A stretch of DNA of 17,775 bases from CAYMGM01 sp964390005 (lineage in GTDB: Bacteria > Pseudomonadota > Alphaproteobacteria > UBA9219), in the NCBI GenBank assembly GCA_964390005.1, contig CAYMGM010000024.1, positions 1 to 17,775 of the forward strand, written 5' to 3'. Shown here one piece after another: positions 12,899 through 17,775 of this stretch. The stretch's first letter is position 1. Each line of letters opens with the position of its first letter. Made by a program: the position numbers and the translations under genes. The notes under the pieces were generated by a model, which ran no database searches, was not told the DNA's origin, and saw only the letters and a program-made list of their open reading frames with translations.

Positions 12899-14239
12899 AT
12901 GCTGGGTTTTCTTTTTCGCCTTTTTGTTCTGACGTGTTTTGTTGTGTGGCTCGCCGCGCAAACGGGGCAAGCGCATCTCGTTTGGAACGATTACGCGCTT
13001 GATACATCCATCGGCTTTTTGGCCGGGGCCGTTCTGGTCCTTGCTGCCGTTTCTGCACTGGCCTATCGGCTGTGGCGCTTTGTTTGGGAGGGGCCACGCT
13101 TTTGGCGCTTGCGACAGGCCCTTAGCAAAAAAGAAAAGGGCATGCGCGGTCTGGGGGCCGGTTTTGTGGCCCTGGCGGGCGGGCGTGTGGCCGAAGCCGG
13201 GCGTCAAGGCGCGTTGGCACGTCGCCAGATGGGGGAGACCGTTGCGGGGCAGCTGTTGCAAGCGATGGCGGCGTCGGCGGCAGGCGATACGGCGTTGGCA
13301 CAAAGCTTGTTTGCGCGGCTTGCCGCCCAGCCCGAGACGGCAGCCCTGGGCTATCGCGGCCTTATTTCCCTGGCCCGGCAGGCAGGGCATATAGCCGAAG
13401 TGGATCGTCTAGCGCAATTATGGGCGCGGCAAGAGCCGGACGCGCCTTATCTTTATGGGGTGAGCGTTGAAAGCGCTATCCGTCGCCGCGATTGGCTGGC
13501 GGCGCGTCAGGCGCTTCAACTGGGGCGGAAAGCGCGGCGTTTGGCGCTGGCGCCTGCCGCGCGGGTTGAAGCCGCGCTGATGTTGGCGATGGCCGAAGCC
13601 TCGCGGTTAAAGGGATATGAAAAAGAAGCTTTGGAAGCGGCTGAAAAAGCTGTTTCTTTAGCGCCGCAATGGCTGCCAGCGCGCCTTGTTTTGATTCAAA
13701 GTTTGATGGGGGCGGGGCATGAACGCGCAGCGCAGCGCGCGATTGAAAGCGCTTGGGCCAAGGGGCCACATCCCGATTTGGCGCGATTTGCTAAAATGTT
13801 GGCTCCGGCGAAAAAGCCGCTTGAGGCTTATAAAAAGATCGAAAAACTGGCCCGCCAGCACACGGACCATCCCGTGACGCAGCGCGCGCTGGCCGACGCG
13901 GCCTTGGATGCCGATTTGTGGGGCGAGGCGCGTCGGTTGCTGCGCCGCCAAATGGATCGCGGTGCGGCGACGGTCGCGACCTATCGTCTTCTCGCGCGCC
14001 TTGAACGCCGCGAAAAAGGCAATGAACCGGCGGCGCTGGCTTGGCTGGCGCAGGCCGCCGATGCTGTGCCCGATTCCACATGGCTTTGCAGCGCTTGCGG
14101 CGGGTCAGGAACGCTTTGGCAGCCCACCTGTCCGCATTGCAATGCCTTCGATCGTATGGAATGGGGCGTGCCGGGGCTCGCGCGGCTGGATTCGGCGGAA
14201 ATATCCTTGTTGCGCCCAAGCGATAGCCTGTTAGGCTGA
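12899..14239 (+). CDS. hemY: HemY-like TPR membrane protein with C-terminal zinc ribbon
   Basis: A 446-residue inner-membrane protein. Two membrane helices lie at about 2-20 and 38-58, enclosing the HemY N-terminal motif around WNDYALDTS. They are followed by tetratricopeptide-type helical repeats up to about 390 (for example LARQAGHIAEVDRLAQLW and GYEKEALEAAEKAVSLAP). The end carries Cys397-x2-Cys400 and Cys411-x2-Cys414 in a WLCSACG...CPHCNAFDRMEW zinc ribbon, common in alphaproteobacterial HemY and like that of LapB. It is not the HemY protoporphyrinogen oxidase of Bacillus, despite the name. Its role in haem synthesis is unclear. ATG 12899 is 5 bases after the mitofilin stop; a TTG at 12890 overlapping that stop is possible too. 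Confidence 0.88.
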   Translation: MLGFLFRLFVLTCFVVWLAAQTGQAHLVWNDYALDTSIGFLAGAVLVLAAVSALAYRLWRFVWEGPRFWRLRQALSKKEKGMRGLGAGFVALAGGRVAEAGRQGALARRQMGETVAGQLLQAMAASAAGDTALAQSLFARLAAQPETAALGYRGLISLARQAGHIAEVDRLAQLWARQEPDAPYLYGVSVESAIRRRDWLAARQALQLGRKARRLALAPAARVEAALMLAMAEASRLKGYEKEALEAAEKAVSLAPQWLPARLVLIQSLMGAGHERAAQRAIESAWAKGPHPDLARFAKMLAPAKKPLEAYKKIEKLARQHTDHPVTQRALADAALDADLWGEARRLLRRQMDRGAATVATYRLLARLERREKGNEPAALAWLAQAADAVPDSTWLCSACGGSGTLWQPTCPHCNAFDRMEWGVPGLARLDSAEISLLRPSDSLLG

Positions 14240-14253
14240 TCCTCCACGAAGCT

Positions 14254-14270
14254 CGAATCATTCAGATTCG
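14254..14270. repeat. Small hairpin between hemY and the ThyX-like gene
   Basis: CGAATC/GATTCG with loop ATTCA, 14 bases after the hemY stop. It is followed by GCAGTCC, not by T residues. A second stem, AGCCT/AGGCT at 14225-14237, overlaps the hemY stop. They may slow read-through, but neither is a strong terminator. Confidence 0.3.
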
Positions 14271-14291
14271 CAGTCCAAGAAGGGGGGATAT

Positions 14292-15674
14292 ATGTCGCAA
14301 GCCTTTTATATCGTCGATGATCAGATGCCCGAAGATCTGGCTATGCTTCAGGCGCTTTACTCGCGCAGTCCAGCCAGCGTCGTCACGCATCTGGAGAAAT
14401 TGAAAGAAGCGGGAAGCGGCAAGTTCATGAGCCAATACTACGTTGGCTATGGCCATGCCTCGATCGGCGATTGTGGCAATACGACCTGCTTTATCGAACA
14501 AGTTTCGATGCTGGTCGCCAAGGCCGTTCAGGACAATCCCCTTTATAACGGACAAGAAGCCTCGACCCGCTATTTGGATTTCGCGCAGCAAGAGGTTATC
14601 GATCCGTATGAAACGCCTGCGACCCGGGCGATCCAAGACCGTTGGATGGAAATCTATAACCGGACGCTTGCGCTTTTGACCGAGGCGATCGCGGTGCAGC
14701 GCCCCTTTGACCCCACGGTGTGGAAGTCGGAAAAATTGTGGCAAAACACGATTAAGGCCGCCGCTTTTGACCGGGCGCGGGGACTTCTTCCGATTGGAAC
14801 GACGACGCTTCTTAGCTGGACAACGTCGCTGCGTCAGGCGCGCGACCAATTGCGCCGTTTAAAACATCACCCATTGCCCGAGGTGCGGCAGGTTGCCGAT
14901 GGCCTTTTTGCCAAGTTCCTTGAACGTTACCCGAACAGCTTTACGGGGCACGAGATGGAACGTCAAAGCACCACGCCGCGCGACGCCTACAGTGAGAAAT
15001 ATACCCTTTCGACGCATTACCAAACCGCCGAAGCCTTGATCGAGCGTTTTGGCCTGACCATTGGCGCGGTTGAAACGCTTATGCGCGGCGGCGTGATCGT
15101 CGATCGCCGGGCGCTGGACCGCGACCGTTTGCTGGCTTGCGAAAAAGACGTGCTGGCCGAGCGGCCCCAAGGCGTGCCACTGCCTTGGCGTCTTGAGTCT
15201 TACGGGCGATACAATTTCTTGTTTATGCTTGATTTTGGATCGTTCCGCGACATTCAGCGGCACCGCAACGGCGTCTGCCAAGTCCCCTTGATCGATGGCC
15301 GCTTTGGCATGAGCGACTGGTATATGGACGAATACCGCACCCTGTTGGGCGAGGCGGCCTTTGCCAGCCTAAAAGCCGATATTGACGCGCAACTGGATGC
15401 GGTCGAAAGGATTCCGGGCGCGCAAAAGGTTCTCAGCCAGTATTTATACCCCATGGGGATGCGCGGGCTTGTTTTGGCGTCTTATTCTGTGCCGCAAACG
15501 GTCTATGTAGGCGAATTGCGGTCTGGCAAGACGGTTCATCCGTCGCTTCGCCCCATCGCGCAGAAATTTTGCGAGGTTTTAGAGACGGATTTTCCCTTTA
15601 TGGCCGTGTATGGCGATCGCGATTCCGACAGCTGGAATGCCAAACGAGGGGAGCAAACCATCGAAAAGAAGTAA
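14292..15674 (+). CDS. Tandem two-domain ThyX-like protein with split signature
   Basis: A 460-residue cytoplasmic protein related to ThyX, the flavin-dependent thymidylate synthase (usually about 220-300 residues with the signature RHRxxSxNExSxRY). Two ThyX-like halves can be traced. The first has VGYGHASIGD (51-60), then NGQEASTRYLDF (86-97), matching the second part of the signature without the RHR, then ARGLLPIGTTT (162-172). The second has FRDIQRHRNGVCQ (318-330), matching the first part without NExSxR, then GMRGLVLASYSV (389-400) and VGELRSGKTVHPSLR (406-420), the usual C-terminal region. Together the halves hold one full set of signature residues, so one composite site or loss of activity are both possible. 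A GGGGG ribosome site precedes the ATG. It is a single gene between the hem cluster and acpP. Long ThyX-annotated proteins exist, so it may belong to a known but little-studied branch. Confidence 0.8.
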   Translation: MSQAFYIVDDQMPEDLAMLQALYSRSPASVVTHLEKLKEAGSGKFMSQYYVGYGHASIGDCGNTTCFIEQVSMLVAKAVQDNPLYNGQEASTRYLDFAQQEVIDPYETPATRAIQDRWMEIYNRTLALLTEAIAVQRPFDPTVWKSEKLWQNTIKAAAFDRARGLLPIGTTTLLSWTTSLRQARDQLRRLKHHPLPEVRQVADGLFAKFLERYPNSFTGHEMERQSTTPRDAYSEKYTLSTHYQTAEALIERFGLTIGAVETLMRGGVIVDRRALDRDRLLACEKDVLAERPQGVPLPWRLESYGRYNFLFMLDFGSFRDIQRHRNGVCQVPLIDGRFGMSDWYMDEYRTLLGEAAFASLKADIDAQLDAVERIPGAQKVLSQYLYPMGMRGLVLASYSVPQTVYVGELRSGKTVHPSLRPIAQKFCEVLETDFPFMAVYGDRDSDSWNAKRGEQTIEKK

Positions 15675-15905
15675 GAATTTGGCCAAAAGCCTTGGGTGTT
15701 TGGAAAAGACGCTGACAGAGAAAAGTATTTTATATCAGTCATTTACGTTGTTTTTCTTGCGCAAAAGGCGAAAGTGAAAAAGAGGGGCTTCTTTTCTTCT
15801 GGACAGGTCGCGTTTCACAGAATAGAGAAGATCCCAGCCTGTCTCGAGGAAAAGAAGAATCTTGGGCAGGGGTTTAACGATCAACAGCAGAAGGTTCAGT
15901 CAACC
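15675..15905 (+). promoter_or_regulatory. Long leader before acpP
   Basis: A 231-base spacer. It is AT-rich near 15720-15760 (TATTTTATATCA), where the acpP promoter probably lies: CTGACA at 15712-15717 resembles a -35 box, but spacing to a -10 is poor. The acpP frame happens to stay open back to 15696; those codons do not resemble acyl carrier protein and are taken as non-coding. Confidence 0.3.
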
Positions 15906-16145
15906 ATGAGTGATGTCGCAGAACGCGTGAAGAAGATCGTCATCGAACATTTGGGCGTCGATGCCGCCAAGGTCACCGAGAACGCCAGCTTTATTGACGA
16001 TTTGGGCGCGGACAGCCTCGATACGGTCGAGCTGGTCATGGCGTTCGAAGAGGAATTCAACGTTGAAATTCCCGACGATGCCGCCGAAAAGATCGTCACC
16101 GTCAAGGACGCCGTCGATTTCATCGACCAAAAGAAAGCGGCCTAA
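15906..16145 (+). CDS. acpP: Acyl carrier protein
   Basis: Carries growing acyl chains on a 4'-phosphopantetheine arm in type II fatty-acid synthesis. It has 79 residues with the typical acidic composition. The attachment site is Ser37 in GADSLDTVELVM, and the start MSDVAERVKKIVIEHLGVD is standard. AGAAGG lies about 11 bases before the ATG. The family length decides this start against a longer open frame. fabF follows 9 bases after its stop, a very common pairing, and the two are surely co-transcribed. Confidence 0.97.
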   Translation: MSDVAERVKKIVIEHLGVDAAKVTENASFIDDLGADSLDTVELVMAFEEEFNVEIPDDAAEKIVTVKDAVDFIDQKKAA

Positions 16146-16154
16146 GATTTTATC

Positions 16155-17414
16155 ATGAGACGCGTCGTTATCACCGGTTTGGGTATGCTTTCTCCGCTGG
16201 CGCTTGGGGTTGAAGCCTCATGGCGTCGCCTTCTGGCCGGAGAAAGCGGTATTGATAAAATTACCAGCTTTGACGTCTCGGATCTGCCAGCGCAGGTCGC
16301 GGGCATGGTCAAGCGTGGCGAAGGCGAAGGGCTTTTTAACCCTGATGCCTATATCGAGCCCAAAGAACAGAAAAAAATGGATATCTTTATCCATTATGCG
16401 ATAGCGGCGGCGAAAGAAGCCATCCAGGACAGCGGTTACGTTCCCGCTTCGGACGAAGAACGGGACCGGACCGGTGTTCTGATCGGCTCGGGCATTGGCG
16501 GTCTCAACGAAATCTACGAGACCTCCATCGTCTTGCGCGAAAAAGGACCGCGACGCGTGTCGCCGTTCTTTATTCCCCGCAGTCTTATCAATTTGGCTTC
16601 GGGACAGGTTTCCATTGAACATGGATACCGCGGGCCCAACCATTCGGTCGTGACGGCTTGCGCCACGGGTGCACATGCCATTGGCGATGCCGCACGTCTT
16701 ATTATGTTGGACGATGCCGACGTTATGGTCGCGGGCGGGGCTGAAGCTGCCGTTTGCCGTATCGGCATGGCGGGCTTTTGCGCGGTACGCGCCTTATCGA
16801 CCAGTTTTAACGACACGCCGCAAAAGGCGTCGCGCCCGTATGATCAGGCGCGTGACGGCTTTGTGATGGGCGAAGGCGCCGGGGTCGTTATTTTAGAAGA
16901 ATATGAACATGCCAAGAAGCGTGGCGCCAAGATTTATGGCGAGCTGATTGGTTATGGCTTGTCGGGCGATGCCTATCACATGACAGCGCCAGCCGAAGAC
17001 GGCAACGGCGGCTATCGCGCGATGCAAGCGGCATTGAAGCGGGCAGGTCTGACGCCGGACGATATTGATTATATCAATGCGCATGGCACCTCGACCCCGC
17101 TGGGCGACGAGATTGAAGTACGCGCGGTGAAGCGTTTGTTTGGCGCTGCCGTTGAAAAAGTCAAAATGTCATCCACCAAATCGGCGACGGGCCATTTGTT
17201 GGGCGCTGCCGGAGCGATCGAGGCTATTTTCTGCGTGAAAGCGATGCAGAACAATATTGCGCCAGCAACGATCAATCTTGAGAATGTCTCGGAAGGCTGT
17301 CAGGGCATTGATCTGGTTCCGAACACGCCGAAAGAAGGCAAGATCGATATTGTGATGTCGAACTCGTTCGGTTTTGGCGGCACCAACGCCACCCTCATCT
17401 TCCGCTCCATCTAG
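16155..17414 (+). CDS. fabF: Beta-ketoacyl-ACP synthase II
   Basis: Condenses malonyl-ACP with acyl-ACP to lengthen fatty acids, and in many bacteria adjusts membrane fluidity through cis-vaccenate. It has 419 residues, as usual. The Cys-His-His triad is present: Cys169 in VTACATGAHAIG, His310 in INAHGTSTPLGD and His347 in SATGHLLGAAG, with Lys342 before it. The final NSFGFGGTNA loop gates the active site. The ribosome site is poor (only AAGATTTTATC before the ATG), so translation may be coupled to acpP. The FabF call over FabB rests on the acpP neighbour and the MRRVVITGLGMLSPLALGVE start. Confidence 0.96.
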   Translation: MRRVVITGLGMLSPLALGVEASWRRLLAGESGIDKITSFDVSDLPAQVAGMVKRGEGEGLFNPDAYIEPKEQKKMDIFIHYAIAAAKEAIQDSGYVPASDEERDRTGVLIGSGIGGLNEIYETSIVLREKGPRRVSPFFIPRSLINLASGQVSIEHGYRGPNHSVVTACATGAHAIGDAARLIMLDDADVMVAGGAEAAVCRIGMAGFCAVRALSTSFNDTPQKASRPYDQARDGFVMGEGAGVVILEEYEHAKKRGAKIYGELIGYGLSGDAYHMTAPAEDGNGGYRAMQAALKRAGLTPDDIDYINAHGTSTPLGDEIEVRAVKRLFGAAVEKVKMSSTKSATGHLLGAAGAIEAIFCVKAMQNNIAPATINLENVSEGCQGIDLVPNTPKEGKIDIVMSNSFGFGGTNATLIFRSI

Positions 17415-17425
17415 CCGGCGTGCCG

Positions 17426-17440
17426 CCACCGTGCCGGTGG
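17426..17440 (+). terminator. Hairpin shortly after fabF
   Basis: CCACCG/CGGTGG with loop TGC, 11 bases after the fabF stop; GCC/GGC extend it past one G-G mismatch. GC-rich and well placed, but no T run follows (GGGGCATCTG), so it may be a mRNA-stabilising structure and not an intrinsic terminator. Confidence 0.35.
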
Positions 17441-17447
17441 GGGCATC

Positions 17448-17469
17448 TGTTTGGGCTCATCGGCTTCAT
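17448..17469 (+). repeat. Partial third copy of the direct repeat
   Basis: 22 bases that match the beginning of the two longer repeats with one change (TGTTTGGGCT for TGTTTAGGCT), ending at CTTCAT. It runs straight into a TCGGCG/CGCCGA hairpin (17469-17483), then the first full copy begins at 17491. Confidence 0.7.
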
Positions 17470-17490
17470 CGGCGTAGCGCCGAAGCTGTC

Positions 17491-17574
17491 TGTTTAGGCT
17501 CATCGGCTTCATTGAGGTATGCGGATTTATTCTGCGCCGTCTTTTCCTTTTGCGTCATCCCCGCGGAGGCGGGG
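17491..17574 (+). repeat. 84-base direct repeat, copy A
   Basis: Starts TGTTTAGGCTCATCGGCTTC and ends CCCCGCGGAGGCGGGG. Aligned without gaps to copy B at 17680-17763 it differs at six positions by my count. Its end is a hairpin: GCGTCATC (17552-17559) pairs with GATGACGC (17576-17583), and CCCCGC pairs with GCGGGG around GGAG. The GTCATCCCCGC...GCGGGGATCCAG type of palindrome is widespread in bacterial spacers. Confidence 0.85.
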
Positions 17575-17679
17575 CGATGACGCCAAATGCCGATGTCAGG
17601 TGCGTCGTTTGCTATTCTAGGTGGCATACCCCAATACAGAAGTGTTCTCCCCCAAGAATGGCCGCGGGCCCAGCCCGTT

Positions 17680-17763
17680 TGTTTAGGCTCATCAGCTTCA
17701 TAGAGGTATGCGGTTTTATCCTGTGCCGTCTTTTCCTTTTGTGTCATCCCCGCGGAGGCGGGG
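17680..17763 (+). repeat. 84-base direct repeat, copy B
   Basis: Starts TGTTTAGGCTCATCAGCTTC and ends CCCCGCGGAGGCGGGG, after which ATCCAGAGGACT closes the window. In copy A the same point is followed by CGATGACGCC, so the copies diverge exactly after the palindrome. The unit may continue beyond the window edge. Confidence 0.85.
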
Positions 17764-17775
17764 ATCCAGAGGACT

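Larger units (their letters stand above)
17415..17775. other. Gene-free right edge with dispersed repeats
   Basis: No gene is supported. The stretch contains two 84-base direct repeats, a 22-base third copy and several GC-rich hairpins (entries below). An open frame on the minus strand (17466-17747) contains a repeated MTQKEKTAQ peptide only because the DNA repeat occurs twice in the same frame. Confidence 0.75.

Noticed and set aside
15696..15905. 70-codon in-frame extension ahead of AcpP
   Set aside because: Acyl carrier proteins are 75-80 residues and the extension has no family resemblance; the canonical start is at 15906.
17466..17747. 93-codon minus-strand frame with the peptide MTQKEKTAQ occurring twice
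   Set aside because: The peptide repeat is a by-product of the 84-base DNA repeat; there is no ribosome site and differences between copies change amino acids freely.
17448..17775. CRISPR array
   Set aside because: Repeats of 84 bases with unequal gaps, a truncated copy and no regular spacers do not fit CRISPR.

Overview
The window reads as a stretch of an alphaproteobacterial chromosome. The evidence is the rod-shape cluster mreB-mreC-mreD-mrdA, a DUF2336-family protein, and a haem cluster in the order hemC-hemD-mitofilin-hemY. That last order, with a Mic60-like gene inside it, is typical of Alphaproteobacteria. I cannot name the genus. Most of the window is ordinary core genome. The left edge (about 1-1720) and the right edge (after 17415) look like accessory or repeat DNA.

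Layout. 1-486: no recognisable gene, a few small hairpins. 487-1322, minus strand: a small AT-richer pair, namely a 174-residue protein with an NCYxYA...HWxR...WSHK pattern and, 9 bases behind it, a short gene that appears to carry a one-base frameshift. 1323-1716: no gene, but a dense chain of perfect hairpins and what looks like a broken tRNA whose T loop is split by a palindrome-rich insert of about 94 bases. 1717-1802: tRNA-Tyr (GTA), minus strand, with a TTGACA promoter box upstream. 1926-2462: a secreted thermonuclease-like protein, minus strand.

2760-7178, plus strand: mreB, mreC, mreD and mrdA (PBP2), the cell-elongation machinery. The usual next gene rodA is absent. In its place (7239-8234) is an unrecognised membrane-anchored protein with an HELGH metallopeptidase motif. 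It converges on a minus-strand DUF2336 gene (8238-9371). A small proline- and lysine-rich protein (9525-9776) diverges from that.

10032-14239: hemC and hemD make uroporphyrinogen III. They are followed, with a 4-base overlap and then a 5-base gap, by a mitofilin/Mic60-like inner-membrane protein and a HemY-like TPR protein ending in a zinc ribbon. 14292-15674: a two-domain ThyX-like protein in which the ThyX signature is split between the halves, the most unusual protein here. 15906-17414: acpP and fabF of fatty-acid synthesis. 17415-17775: no gene, but two 84-base direct repeats (6 differences by eye), a third partial copy and strong hairpins.

The main leads are the split-motif tandem ThyX, the interrupted tRNA-like remnant and hairpin chain beside tRNA-Tyr (a possible island boundary), the HELGH protein next to mrdA, and the dispersed repeat after fabF.
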